A DNA stretch of 64,000 nt from an uncultured Alphaproteobacteria bacterium (GTDB taxonomy: Bacteria; Pseudomonadota; Alphaproteobacteria; RF32; CAG-239), in the NCBI GenBank assembly GCA_934255405.1, contig CAKQNT010000002.1, forward strand, positions 1-64,000, given 5' to 3'. The notes below the pieces were generated by a model, which saw only the letters and a list, made by a program, of their open reading frames with translations, searched no databases and was not told the DNA's origin. This document shows, one piece after another, positions 26,188 through 36,053 of the stretch. Within the stretch, counting starts at the first letter, position 1; the number at the start of each line of letters is the position of its first letter. The position numbers were made by a program, and so were the translations under genes.

Positions 26188-28545
26188 ATGACATTCAGAA
26201 AACGTAACATATTGAGCTTAGGCGGTTTGATTTTGGCGGCACTGTTTTTGTTGGCGCCGGATTCAAATGTGGCTGCTGCAAAATATGATCCTAGTGATGT
26301 TACAGCAATGTCGGCGCTCAATTTTTGGAATAAAGCTACCGGAAAATCTATAGGTAAGGAAGATAATGAGTATATAGTCTGCGGTACTGCAGTGTGCAAT
26401 CCGGTTGGTACAAAAGCAGATAAATCTGATGCCCAGCGTTGTGTTCAGCGAGTTACAAGCCGCACGGATTTGGTTACCATTATGTCTAACGCCTCAATGT
26501 TTTCTCCCTCTGTTGCACATATGGTGATTGGTGCTACAATCAGACTGGTTCGAGGTGATGGTACGGTTACTGACTATGAATATAAATGCGTATCAGCGAC
26601 AGCAAAACTTGATTCCGGTTGGTCAGAAGCTCCGGAGGGTGGTTTTGTAGTTCGTAGAGAAGTTACCAACGGCGGGTGGTTCCCCAAAGTAGAGGAGCAG
26701 GGAATTTGTGCCGGCGGCAGTGATAGCGGAACCTATTGTCTGGCAACGAAGGGCGGCGGCAGAGCAACGGTTGCATATAATATGGCAGATACAGCGTTCA
26801 AAGGTTGTGAGGTTTTGCCGGTAAAACTGTATAATTCCCGCAAGTGTTTCTTCTGCCCGTTGTTTGCCGTGATGTATAAGGTGGCGGGAGAGATTACGGA
26901 CATATCTTTTCATAGTTTGGCGGCTGCTTTTGCGGCGGTGCTGATTTTGGGCTGGGCAATTTGGGTGGCGGTGCAAACCCTTACTCATGTAAGCTCTTTG
27001 ACCAAACAAGATGCTCCTAAGTTTTTAACTAATCTGATTAAGCAGAGCTACAAGGTATTGATAGCATTTTTGCTGTTGCAGTATTCAGGTCAAATATTTA
27101 AATATGCGGTTACGCCGATTTTGGAAGGTGGATTGGCGTTTGGCGATGCTATGTTGGAAGACCGCTTTAAGGCTATAGAGGTATCTGAAGACCTTGATGC
27201 TATGGCGGCAATGGAAGAAAAGAATCCGGGAATAACAAAAAGGGTAAGTATGTTGACAAATACTGCCTATTATGGAGCCTCACTTTATATCAAGCTGGAT
27301 AATTTTGTTGTTAATCTGCAACGCAATATTGCGTTTATGCAGAGTGTTGGGTCTTCGCTGATTTGCATCGGCGGGCATGGTATGGTGAAGACGGATACGA
27401 GTATAAAATTTTGGGAAGGTTTTGTAATAGTTATTCAGGGCGTGATGCTGGCCGCATTTTCCTTTTTGATGGCGCTGGCGTTTGCCTTCTATCTGCTGGA
27501 TGCTGTGGTGCAATTGGGGCTGGTTGGAGCGTTAATGCCGTTTTTGATTGCAAGCTGGCCGTTTAAGATTAGCAGTAAATATACCAAAATCGGTTGGAAT
27601 ATGCTGCTGAACAGCGCGTTTATCTTTATGTTTGCCGGTATGGTAGTGGCGGTTGATTTGGGTTTAATTAATGCTGCAGTTGATTTTACGGCCAGCGCGC
27701 AGGAAAATGTTGCTAATGATGACGGCAGCTGCAAAGACGGTGATGATTGCGAGGTAAATATGGGCAGCCTGTATGCTTTGGCTCAGGCGATAAACACTCA
27801 AAATGAAGAAGATTTGAAAAAACTGACCGATATTTCAGGAATCGGCTTTTTAATCTTGCTGTTTTGTTGCATATTTGCATTGCAGTTTATGAATAGGACG
27901 CAAGAAATGGCCGGTAAGTTTGCCGGTGGCGCGCTTAAGCCGATTGCGCCGAGTATTGCTACTATCGGGGCTTCTGCCGCCAAAAGCTTTGCGCTGAAGT
28001 CTACTAAGGCTACGCGTGAGGCAGTCGGAAGGAAATGGGATCAGGCCGTTGGATTTATCGGATCTCTGCCGGGGAGGGCAATTAGCGCGGCAAGGAATAG
28101 ACAAAGCGGTAAGAGCGAAGCTGCCGTTAGTAGCGGTGCGCACAATAATTTCGGCAATAATAATGCCTCAAATTCCGGTAATGGGAATTTTGAGACTCCA
28201 AACGAGGAGCCGGAGGATATTGGCGGTGAGGGGAATGAAAATTCAGGATTAACCGACAATGAGGGACCGTCAACGTCTGCTCAAAGCGAGCAGAGAACAA
28301 GCTCTCCAGAGCCGCGTAAACTTAATGAGGGCAGCGGTGCTGCAAGTGCTCCGTCTGCAGTACCGGCAGGCAACTTTAATCAAGCTAACAATACTGCAGA
28401 GCGGCAAGATGCCCCAAATTTGTCTACCGGAAAAGCTGTGGTTGAGCAGGCACGAAAAGCCGGTATCAGAAAAAATAAAAATGTCAAATCAAAACATAAT
28501 TCTCGCAATGGGCGTAAAAAGCGCTACGGAAGAAGAAAGCTTTAA
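26188..28545 (+). CDS. VirB6/TrbL-like T4SS membrane protein
   Basis: It probably forms an inner-membrane channel part of a type IV secretion system. The 785 residues begin with a signal-like segment. A Cys-rich periplasmic domain follows (about 60-225), then the polytopic VirB6-type core (about 235-590) with WPFKISSKYTKIGWNMLLN. A low-complexity Asn/Ser/Glu-rich tail (about 640-785) ends in a very basic stretch. No other T4SS gene is in the window, so it may belong to a scattered system, as in Rickettsiales-like alphaproteobacteria. Its stop overlaps the convergent cation exporter's stop. Confidence 0.75.
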   Translation: MTFRKRNILSLGGLILAALFLLAPDSNVAAAKYDPSDVTAMSALNFWNKATGKSIGKEDNEYIVCGTAVCNPVGTKADKSDAQRCVQRVTSRTDLVTIMSNASMFSPSVAHMVIGATIRLVRGDGTVTDYEYKCVSATAKLDSGWSEAPEGGFVVRREVTNGGWFPKVEEQGICAGGSDSGTYCLATKGGGRATVAYNMADTAFKGCEVLPVKLYNSRKCFFCPLFAVMYKVAGEITDISFHSLAAAFAAVLILGWAIWVAVQTLTHVSSLTKQDAPKFLTNLIKQSYKVLIAFLLLQYSGQIFKYAVTPILEGGLAFGDAMLEDRFKAIEVSEDLDAMAAMEEKNPGITKRVSMLTNTAYYGASLYIKLDNFVVNLQRNIAFMQSVGSSLICIGGHGMVKTDTSIKFWEGFVIVIQGVMLAAFSFLMALAFAFYLLDAVVQLGLVGALMPFLIASWPFKISSKYTKIGWNMLLNSAFIFMFAGMVVAVDLGLINAAVDFTASAQENVANDDGSCKDGDDCEVNMGSLYALAQAINTQNEEDLKKLTDISGIGFLILLFCCIFALQFMNRTQEMAGKFAGGALKPIAPSIATIGASAAKSFALKSTKATREAVGRKWDQAVGFIGSLPGRAISAARNRQSGKSEAAVSSGAHNNFGNNNASNSGNGNFETPNEEPEDIGGEGNENSGLTDNEGPSTSAQSEQRTSSPEPRKLNEGSGAASAPSAVPAGNFNQANNTAERQDAPNLSTGKAVVEQARKAGIRKNKNVKSKHNSRNGRKKRYGRRKL

Positions 28546-29465
28546 GAATGCTTTAGTAGGGTATAATCAAGTCTGTTTTCGTGCAGTCCGGCGGGGTCTT
28601 GGTGGATAATGATTTGGGCTTGAGGATAGACCTTTTGCAATTCAGCCTCAACCTGATCAGTGTATTGATGAGCTTCTGACAGGCTTAGATCTCCGTCCAG
28701 TTCTAAGTGTATCTCTATCATATAACGATTGCCGAGGTCGTGGGTGCGCATATCGTGCAAGCCAAGAATGTGATCACAGGAAAGGGCTATTTTGGCAATG
28801 TTTTCCCGAATGGAATTGTCCAATTCTTTATCCATCAACATGGCAACGGCATCATAAGCCAAATGATATGAGTTGTGCAACAAGTAGGCCGAGATAATCA
28901 GCGCAGTGAGGCTGTCAAACCATTCAATCTGAAAAACAGAGACAATAACTAGAGTGAGAATAATAGAAATATTGGTCAGGACATCAACGCTGTAATGAGC
29001 GGCATCTGCGCTGATGGCTTTTGATTTGGTGCGGAAGGACACATATTTTTGGAATGCAATCAGAATAATTGTTAAAAACAGGCTGGCAGACATGACGATT
29101 ATACCGGAGCCGATATCGGGCAGCGGATGTGGGTTCAGAAGGCGGTCAATGCCATCATACATGATAAACAAACCAGAGCCGGTGATAAAGGCAGCTTGCA
29201 CCAGCGCGCTGAGTGCCTCGGCTTTGCCGTGCCCATAGCGGTGGCGTTCGTCGGCTGGCTGAGATGATACCCTGACAGCCCAAAAGGTTATGCACGAAGC
29301 GAATAAGTCAGCCATGCTGTCTATCATTGAAGACAGAACCGACAGCGAACCACTCATAAAAACACCAATAGTCTTTATGATAATCAGAGTGATGGCCAAC
29401 AATATGCTGGCGGCTGCTGCTTGTTTCTTAAGACGGTTGCTTTGTTGTTCGCTGAGGTTCGGCAT
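28542..29465 (-). CDS. fieF: CDF-family divalent metal cation exporter
   Basis: It exports Zn2+/Fe2+-type ions by proton antiport in the inner membrane. The 307 residues have six membrane segments. The metal-site residues SMIDSMADLF (DxxxD) in helix 2 and AHYSVDVLTN (HxxxD) in helix 5 are intact. The C-terminal cytoplasmic domain with DHILGLHDMRTH and HLELDGDLSL is the FieF/YiiP dimer domain. Its start lies 38 bp inside the preceding gene on the same strand, so translation is probably coupled. The exact metal is not predictable. Confidence 0.85.
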   Translation of the reverse strand: MPNLSEQQSNRLKKQAAAASILLAITLIIIKTIGVFMSGSLSVLSSMIDSMADLFASCITFWAVRVSSQPADERHRYGHGKAEALSALVQAAFITGSGLFIMYDGIDRLLNPHPLPDIGSGIIVMSASLFLTIILIAFQKYVSFRTKSKAISADAAHYSVDVLTNISIILTLVIVSVFQIEWFDSLTALIISAYLLHNSYHLAYDAVAMLMDKELDNSIRENIAKIALSCDHILGLHDMRTHDLGNRYMIEIHLELDGDLSLSEAHQYTDQVEAELQKVYPQAQIIIHQDPAGLHENRLDYTLLKHS

Positions 29466-32400
29466 GAATTATCTTCTCCATATCTGCGGCAGAAATTTTA
29501 TATGCTATACCTTTGGCATAAGCAGCAAAATTTTGCAACAGCGATGATGAAGATATATTCATAAATTGGTAAACGGCAAGGTAATTTTCTTTGTCGCGAT
29601 AAAAGTGGATAGTTAGCTTGGCATCGTGCTCGGCGTTGATTTCTAAAGTGTGGAAAGGCTCGGTTGTGAGGTTAGTAGCGGGGAGAGCGCCGATAAAGTG
29701 AATGTTCAGCAGCTCTTTGGTTAGATTGGCAATGTAATCGACATCAGAATTTTGATTGATGTCGGCAATTCGTCCGAACTGGAGATTCCAAAGGGTGCTG
29801 TAGGTCCAGTTTTGCGGAGCGAGCGAGAGGTCTATGAGGTCGGCGGCGGCCAGCCAAACTTGAAAACTGTCGGCGAATCTGATATATGCGCCGCGGGTGC
29901 CGCGTCCGAGGTCGAGGTCATAACTACCGATGTTGAGGTTGGCAAATACTTTATTTTTGCTGCCGGATAAAATCACGTTTACGGCGGACGAATCCGGATT
30001 TTCTACTGGAGTGAGGCCGAATGAGGCAAGGTTTTCTATGCCGGAGGCTTTTTTTTCATAGTAGGTTGCTTCCAGCAAGGCACTCAAAAAACTGCGGATG
30101 CGGTTCTGATAAACTAAATAGTGCGGATATCCCTCCAATTCCCAATTTTCTGCGTTTTTGTGAAAAATTAGGGTGCGATTGTGACTTTGTAGGCGGATAG
30201 TGCTGACATTGTTTATCTGTTTGGCTAAATCTGGCAGCAGGCTTTTGTTTTCGTATTCGCTGTCAAATGACGCGGATTCAAACTTGACTGATAGTATTCC
30301 AGCCGCCAATACGGCCAGTGATATCAGTCCGATGTATATGGTGCGGCGTTTGAGTTTGCTCAAGCCGGAAAAACTTGCCGCAGATGAGCCAATAATGGGT
30401 AAAATCAATCCGGCCAGCAAAATCAGCGGAATTAGATAAATCGTGAAAAATTTGATTTCTGATTTGATAGTATCTATGTGTTGATTGATGCCGCTGCGAA
30501 TGGCAAACAGCTCTTTTCTTTGCGCATCTATTTGTTTGCGGATGCCGGCAATTACGGCTAGTTCATCGGGAGTAAAAGTTTGGCGGTTTTCAAAGTTGCG
30601 TTTGCCGATGATTTCCTGCATTCCGGTTTTGGCGCGGTTGATGTTGTCAAATATTTCTTTCTCGCGGATTTTGAAGTCGCGAGCGGCTTTTATGCGGGCT
30701 TTTTCAATCGGAGAAAACGGGCGCGGCAGATAGCTTTTGCCCCGCAGGCTGATAAGAGTTTCATCTCTGCGCAGGTAGTCAAGCGCATTGAGGACAAAAT
30801 TAGCGTTGTCCAAAATCGGTATGATGTAATTGCGTTCCAAAATAGTTTGGTGGGTTGCCCAAAAATTATCGTATAATAAATCACTATCACCCACCACAAT
30901 TAGCTCAAAAGGTTGAGCCGGATTGGTGCCGGATATGTGAGCCGCGATTGGTTTGAATTTGTTGTCGGGTTGAAAATGTTGCAAAATTTTGGCTGGATGA
31001 ATGCGTTGATAAACTACCTCGGCTGAGAGCATTTCGGAATTGTTTTCAACATAAAGCAGGGGTTCAAAAATAATGTCGGCATTTTTCAGCGGAACAACAG
31101 CTGAGGCCGAGGTCAACAAGATTTGGTGCAGTTTGGCGGTGATAGGGGAAGAGGGCGATAAATTTTTATCACGCAGATAGAACTGAATCAAATCGCGGGT
31201 GAATTCCGGATTGTTGCGATAGTCTTCGGTGGCATCGACAAAAGTGGAATTTTCGAGATCAGCGATTACTCCGCGGCTGAGAAATTTGAAACCCCATTTT
31301 TGCGGCAGGGTTCCATAGTCAGAGGCTTTGAGCAGCTCTTGCATAGGGGCAACTAATTGTACTGCCTCTGTGGCGACATCAAAAAAGGCCAGAATTTTTC
31401 CGCCGTTGACGCTGTAGTTAAAAATCTTGTCTTGTTGCTCGGCAGACATTTTTTGCGGGTGTGCAATCAGCAGAATATCAAAATCATCAAGCGAATCGGT
31501 TGCCGAGGGATAAAATACATCATAAAAGCGTTCTAATTGGTTTATAATCTCCCATTTGGGAGTAACGACATTGGCAATAATGTCATCGTGCATGGGCAGA
31601 GACGATATAATACCAAGTTTGGGTTTGGAGTGCCCCAGCAGATAAAGAGCCTCGGTTAAATCCTGCTCAACAAAATTGCGGCGAGCCTCGGGAAAAAAGG
31701 GAATAATCTGTTGGTGGTTTTGCTCATCACTTATGGTTAAGCCAAAGTAAGCGCTGATGTTTTCATCTATAATCGGCAACGGCTGCAGTCCGGCGGCAAT
31801 TGCACGGTCTTCTTCATTGCTGAGCGGTTTGGGATCATAGACGCGGATTTTCAGCTTGCCGTCGGCGAGAGTTGAGTATTGTTGCAGTATCAGCCTGATG
31901 TTATCAAACATCTGACGAGCGGCGGGGGCTTTGCGGCTGAGCACAGATGAATAATATAATCTGACGGTGACGGGGCTTTGGAGTTTGGATATTACTTTTT
32001 TGGTGGAATCAGTCAAGGTATACATTTTTTCGGCGGTAAAGTCGATGTAATGATTGCGGAAAAAGGTGTTGCCAATCAGATTTATGCCGCAAAAGATTAG
32101 CAGCATAAAGCAAAAGGCAAAAGCATAATCTGCGGTGGCGGCGGATTTGAGCCAGCGGGTGGTTCCGGCAGTGCGGAAGCTGACAAGCAAGATGGTGGTG
32201 AGGTTAAACAAAGTTATGATTGCAGCAAAAAATATCAGGTCGCGGAGCTCAAACAAGCCATGGGCGATGGTATCAAAATGGGTGAGAAAACTGAAAGAAG
32301 CCACCATGTCAACAATTGTCGGTGACGCAATATTGCGAATCGGTTCCAGCACATATTCTAATCCGCTTAAAAAGAATAGGAGGTTGGCAATTACTGACAA

Positions 32401-32895
32401 TACCAGCGCAATAACCTGATTTTTGGTTAGGGCAGACATGGTTTGCGAGATTGCCAGCATGCAGCCGGCCAGCAGCCAGGAGCCGAGATATCCGGCAAAA
32501 ATTACGGCGTTATCCGGTGCGCCGAGCCAGTTGACAACAAGCCAAAACGGAAATGTGAGCGCCAGAGCAACGGTGCAAAACAGCCACGAGGCAATGAATT
32601 TTCCCCATACCAAGGAGGAAACGGAGATTGGCAAGGTTGCAATTTGCAGTATGGTGCCGGAACGAAATTCCTCGGCCCATAGGCGCATGGATATGCCAGT
32701 GACAAACAAGAGATAAATCCAAGGTTGAAAAGAGAACATGGGCAGCAAATCGGCTTGTCCGCGCTCAAAAAAATGTCCAAAATAAAAGGCAAAAGAGCCG
32801 TTTAGAAGCAAAAAGCCGATAAGATAGACATAGGCTAACGGAGAGATGAAGTAGCGATAAAATTCGTTTTTGGCGACAATTGCCGTGGTGCGCAT
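29428..32895 (-). CDS. GldF-GldG-DUF4340 fusion (ABC-type auxiliary)
   Basis: One 1155-residue protein joins three parts usually made separately. Residues 1-245 are an ABC-2-type permease with six membrane segments (PISVSSLVWGKF). Residues 285-840 are a GldG/ABC_transp_aux domain with a flanking membrane helix at 258-275 (DFTAEKMYTLTDSTKKVI). Residues 850-1155 are a DUF4340 domain after another membrane helix (WELEGYPHYLVY). The ATPase partner normally encoded just upstream is not in the window; the facing gene is an AmpG-like permease. The substrate is unknown. Confidence 0.8.
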   Translation of the reverse strand: MRTTAIVAKNEFYRYFISPLAYVYLIGFLLLNGSFAFYFGHFFERGQADLLPMFSFQPWIYLLFVTGISMRLWAEEFRSGTILQIATLPISVSSLVWGKFIASWLFCTVALALTFPFWLVVNWLGAPDNAVIFAGYLGSWLLAGCMLAISQTMSALTKNQVIALVLSVIANLLFFLSGLEYVLEPIRNIASPTIVDMVASFSFLTHFDTIAHGLFELRDLIFFAAIITLFNLTTILLVSFRTAGTTRWLKSAATADYAFAFCFMLLIFCGINLIGNTFFRNHYIDFTAEKMYTLTDSTKKVISKLQSPVTVRLYYSSVLSRKAPAARQMFDNIRLILQQYSTLADGKLKIRVYDPKPLSNEEDRAIAAGLQPLPIIDENISAYFGLTISDEQNHQQIIPFFPEARRNFVEQDLTEALYLLGHSKPKLGIISSLPMHDDIIANVVTPKWEIINQLERFYDVFYPSATDSLDDFDILLIAHPQKMSAEQQDKIFNYSVNGGKILAFFDVATEAVQLVAPMQELLKASDYGTLPQKWGFKFLSRGVIADLENSTFVDATEDYRNNPEFTRDLIQFYLRDKNLSPSSPITAKLHQILLTSASAVVPLKNADIIFEPLLYVENNSEMLSAEVVYQRIHPAKILQHFQPDNKFKPIAAHISGTNPAQPFELIVVGDSDLLYDNFWATHQTILERNYIIPILDNANFVLNALDYLRRDETLISLRGKSYLPRPFSPIEKARIKAARDFKIREKEIFDNINRAKTGMQEIIGKRNFENRQTFTPDELAVIAGIRKQIDAQRKELFAIRSGINQHIDTIKSEIKFFTIYLIPLILLAGLILPIIGSSAASFSGLSKLKRRTIYIGLISLAVLAAGILSVKFESASFDSEYENKSLLPDLAKQINNVSTIRLQSHNRTLIFHKNAENWELEGYPHYLVYQNRIRSFLSALLEATYYEKKASGIENLASFGLTPVENPDSSAVNVILSGSKNKVFANLNIGSYDLDLGRGTRGAYIRFADSFQVWLAAADLIDLSLAPQNWTYSTLWNLQFGRIADINQNSDVDYIANLTKELLNIHFIGALPATNLTTEPFHTLEINAEHDAKLTIHFYRDKENYLAVYQFMNISSSSLLQNFAAYAKGIAYKISAADMEKIIHAEPQRTTKQPS

Positions 32896-33023
32896 GATAA
32901 ATCCTCCTTGGTTTAGTGCCCTGATTGTAGCGGAAAAAGGTTAAAATTTGGTGTTTTGGCAATTCGGTTTAGGCTTTTGTTAAAACTATTATGCTAGAGC
33001 TAAAAGCAGAGAGGTTACGGATA

Positions 33024-34310
33024 ATGATTTTTTCAAAATGGGTAAAAGCCGGCAAAGTTTATTTTGATCGCCGAATGATAGCAATGTTGCTGCTCGGGTT
33101 CTCCAGCGGTTTTCCCTATTTATTGGTATTTGGCACGTTTAGCCTGTGGCTTAAGGACGCCGGAGTTTCTTTGGCGGCAATCGGTTTGTTCTCTTTGGCC
33201 AAGGCGCCATATAGCCTGAAATGGATGTGGTCGCCGATTGTGGACAGAGTACGATTGCCATTGTTTTGTCGGTTGGGGAGACGCCGCGGCTGGGCGCTGT
33301 TTGCTCAAATAGGGTTAATGCTGGCATTGCTTGGAATGTCGGCGACGAATCCGGCTTTGCATCCGTGGCACATGGCAATATTTGCTTTTTTGACAGTGGT
33401 GGCTTCGGCAACGCAGGATATTGTTTTGGACGCATATAGAATCGAGAGCTTTAGTAATCGGGAACAAGGTGCCGGAGTGGCGGTGTTTGTGTTGGGGTAT
33501 CGGTTTGGTACTATATTTTCCGGCGCCGGGGCTTTGTTTATGGCAGCGGTGATGAGCTGGGAAAACGTATATAAAATTATGGCTCTGGGCGCGTTGGTGG
33601 GAATTATAACTATTTTGTGCTCAAAAGAGCATGAAGAAGATTGCGTAGAAACGTCGAGAGAAAAGAAAAAATTTGTTGCCCGTGTGGCGGATTTTATGAA
33701 AAAATCGGTTTATAATCCATTGGCTGATTTTGCCAAACGCCCTCACTGGATGATGATTTTGGCATTTGTTTTTCTATATCGGATGAGCGATGCCTATATG
33801 GCGCCGATGGCTTATCCGTTTTATGACGATATGGGTTTCAGCAAAATGGAAATAGCAACCATAATCAAAGTATATGGGGTGATTGCGACTATTGGCGGGA
33901 CGTTGCTGGGCGGATTGCTGGTGAGCCGATTTGGCATTGTTAAATCACTTTTGTGGTGCGGTATTTTGCAAGGGTTGACCAATCTGGCGTTTGTATGGCA
34001 AGCGTGTGCCGGACACAACATTTATGTTTTGATGGTTTCAATTTCGTTGGATAATATTTCCGGCGGAATGGGAACCGCGGCTTTTGTGGCGTATTTGTCT
34101 TCTTTGTGCAGCGTGGCGTATACGGCAACTCAATATGCGCTGTTGAGCTCATTTATGAGTTTGGCTCGCGACGTGTTTGCCGCAACCTCCGGATTTGTGG
34201 CGGCGGTGGTCTCTTGGCCGGTGTTTTTTGTTTTGACGGCCTTGATGGTGATTCCATCGTTGCTGATATTGCTGTATCTGGTGCGCAAACGTTCGTTTAA
34301 GGAAGCTTAA
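33024..34310 (+). CDS. ampG: AmpG-like muropeptide permease (MFS)
   Basis: A proton-driven inner-membrane transporter, likely for GlcNAc-anhydroMurNAc peptides. The 428 residues have 12 hydrophobic segments. GFSSGFPYLLVFGTFSLWL and APYSLKWMWSPIVDR are AmpG signatures, as is SATQDIVLDAYR. I start at the ATG at 33024 after GAGAGG. An in-frame ATG at 32991 lacks a ribosome-binding site. With the Mpl-type ligase it suggests cell-wall recycling. The stop shares TTAA with the convergent SDR gene. Confidence 0.8.
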   Translation: MIFSKWVKAGKVYFDRRMIAMLLLGFSSGFPYLLVFGTFSLWLKDAGVSLAAIGLFSLAKAPYSLKWMWSPIVDRVRLPLFCRLGRRRGWALFAQIGLMLALLGMSATNPALHPWHMAIFAFLTVVASATQDIVLDAYRIESFSNREQGAGVAVFVLGYRFGTIFSGAGALFMAAVMSWENVYKIMALGALVGIITILCSKEHEEDCVETSREKKKFVARVADFMKKSVYNPLADFAKRPHWMMILAFVFLYRMSDAYMAPMAYPFYDDMGFSKMEIATIIKVYGVIATIGGTLLGGLLVSRFGIVKSLLWCGILQGLTNLAFVWQACAGHNIYVLMVSISLDNISGGMGTAAFVAYLSSLCSVAYTATQYALLSSFMSLARDVFAATSGFVAAVVSWPVFFVLTALMVIPSLLILLYLVRKRSFKEA

Positions 34311-35068
34311 ACCTTATAGGGCAGGCGTCCGTAAATATATTCACTCAGGCAGTTGGGCAAGATTGAGCCAAGCCATGAAACCAGTCTCATTTGCCACGGA
34401 AAAGCAATTAGTCCGGTGTTGCGTTCCAGACCCTTAGCAATGATTTCAGCGGCTTGGGGAGCTTCCATAAAATATGGCATCGGGCAGGTGTTTTTTTCGG
34501 TTATGCGCGAGCGGACGAATCCGGGGCAAATTACGCTAACGTTAATTCCTTGATTTTTTAGAGACATTCGCAATGCTTCACCCCATGCTTTGACGCAAGC
34601 CTTGCTGGCGCTGTATGAGGGGCAGGGCATCAAACCATGGTAGCCGGCAATAGAACTGGTGATGGCAATGGTGCGATTGTAGCGTTCGCGGTGGTTGCCA
34701 AAAATTTCTATAGCCGGTAAAACAGTGTTAACCACTCCCATGACGTTTGTTTCAAAAGTGTTGTATATGTTTTCTGCGGTTTCGGCGCCGGTAGAAACGC
34801 CGGCATTGGCAAAAATTAAGTTAAGCGGTGCCGTCTTTTCGCAGGATTTGATCCAATCGGCAACAGCGTTGCGGTCAGTCACATCCAAAATATGTGTGTG
34901 AGTTTTGACTTTAAGCTTGCGGCAGTTGGCGGCAACCTCTTTGAGGCGTTGTTCATTGCGTCCGCAGATGAAAATGTTTTCTGCTCCGTGGGCGGCATAG
35001 TGCAGAGCCAGGGCTTCGCCAATGCCGCTGGAGGCGCCGGTGATGAGGATGTTTTTGAATTGTGTCAT
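34307..35068 (-). CDS. Short-chain dehydrogenase/reductase
   Basis: An NAD(P)-dependent oxidoreductase of 253 residues. TGASSGIG at residues 10-17 binds the cofactor. NAG and YSASK (catalytic Tyr and Lys) are present, with SS just before the Tyr. The C-terminal hydrophobic stretch (QMRLVSWLGSILPNCL) suggests loose membrane association. The substrate is unknown. It is transcribed alone. Confidence 0.85.
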   Translation of the reverse strand: MTQFKNILITGASSGIGEALALHYAAHGAENIFICGRNEQRLKEVAANCRKLKVKTHTHILDVTDRNAVADWIKSCEKTAPLNLIFANAGVSTGAETAENIYNTFETNVMGVVNTVLPAIEIFGNHRERYNRTIAITSSIAGYHGLMPCPSYSASKACVKAWGEALRMSLKNQGINVSVICPGFVRSRITEKNTCPMPYFMEAPQAAEIIAKGLERNTGLIAFPWQMRLVSWLGSILPNCLSEYIYGRLPYKV

Positions 35069-35144
35069 ATTAAATTTCCCTCTGGTAAAAACTTTTTAAA
35101 TATTTATGCTTACAATAGTGCTAAAGCTAAAAAGGAGTGTTGTT

Positions 35145-36041
35145 TTGACTATAGCAAGCATGACCGGATTTGCAAGGCTTTCCGGCAAATTACAGACAGA
35201 AATAAGCGATATAGACTGGGTCTTTGAAATCAAAAGTGTTAACGGCAAGTCTTTGGATATCAAGATTAAATTGCCGTCGGCCTATGAAGATATGAGCTTT
35301 GAACTCAAAAAAATTGCGGCGCAGTATCTGCAGCGAGGAAGCGTAAGCGTTAGTCTGGAGCTGACCCGTTCCGGCTCAGGCTGCGGAGTGCAAATAAATG
35401 AAGCTTTGTTGAAGGCGTTGTTGAATAAGGCATTGGAAATATATGCCGCGTATCCGGAGCAGATTGCCAAACCGAGTGCCGGAGAAATCTTGAGGTTTTC
35501 CGGTGTGGTGGAACCGGCGGCAATATCTCCGGCTGATGATGAATTGTTGCGGCAGAATATGCGGGAAGGATTTGCAATACTGTGTCAAAATTTGCAAGCT
35601 GATCGGCAGGCAGAAGGTGCTAAAATCAGGCAGGCATTGCAGAATATTTTGCAAAAAATTGACAATGCGACACGTCAGGTGGAACTTGTTGCCAACGAGT
35701 TGCCGTCTAAGGTTAAAGAAAAGCTGGAAAATCAAATAAAACAATGGGTTGTTTTGGCAGATATGAGTGAAGAGCGTTTGGCGCAGGAAGTGGTGTTCTA
35801 TGTTACAAAGGCCGATATCAGAGAAGAGGTTGATCGCTTGAAAGCTCATATCAAGACCGCGTCTCAATTATTAAATAGTTCCGAGGCGGTGGGGCGGCGT
35901 TTGGATTTTTTGTGTCAGGAGCTTAATCGTGAGGCTAACACTACCTGTTCCAAGTCTACTGACGCGGCATTGACCAATTTGGGTATGGAACTAAAAGCTT
36001 TGATTGAGCAGTTCCGTGAACAGGTACAAAACATAGAATAA
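35145..36041 (+). CDS. yicC: YicC family endoribonuclease-like protein (TTG start)
   Basis: YicC proteins have been linked to RNA cleavage and small-RNA turnover. I start at the TTG at 35145, 8 nt after AAGGAG, giving 298 residues beginning with TIASMTGFAR, the family's conserved N terminus. The C terminus has REEVDRLKAHI and GRRLDFLCQELNREANT, diagnostic of DUF1732. It precedes gmk by 12 nt, the usual pairing. Confidence 0.93.
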   Translation: MTIASMTGFARLSGKLQTEISDIDWVFEIKSVNGKSLDIKIKLPSAYEDMSFELKKIAAQYLQRGSVSVSLELTRSGSGCGVQINEALLKALLNKALEIYAAYPEQIAKPSAGEILRFSGVVEPAAISPADDELLRQNMREGFAILCQNLQADRQAEGAKIRQALQNILQKIDNATRQVELVANELPSKVKEKLENQIKQWVVLADMSEERLAQEVVFYVTKADIREEVDRLKAHIKTASQLLNSSEAVGRRLDFLCQELNREANTTCSKSTDAALTNLGMELKALIEQFREQVQNIE

Positions 36042-36053
36042 AGGATAATCAAT

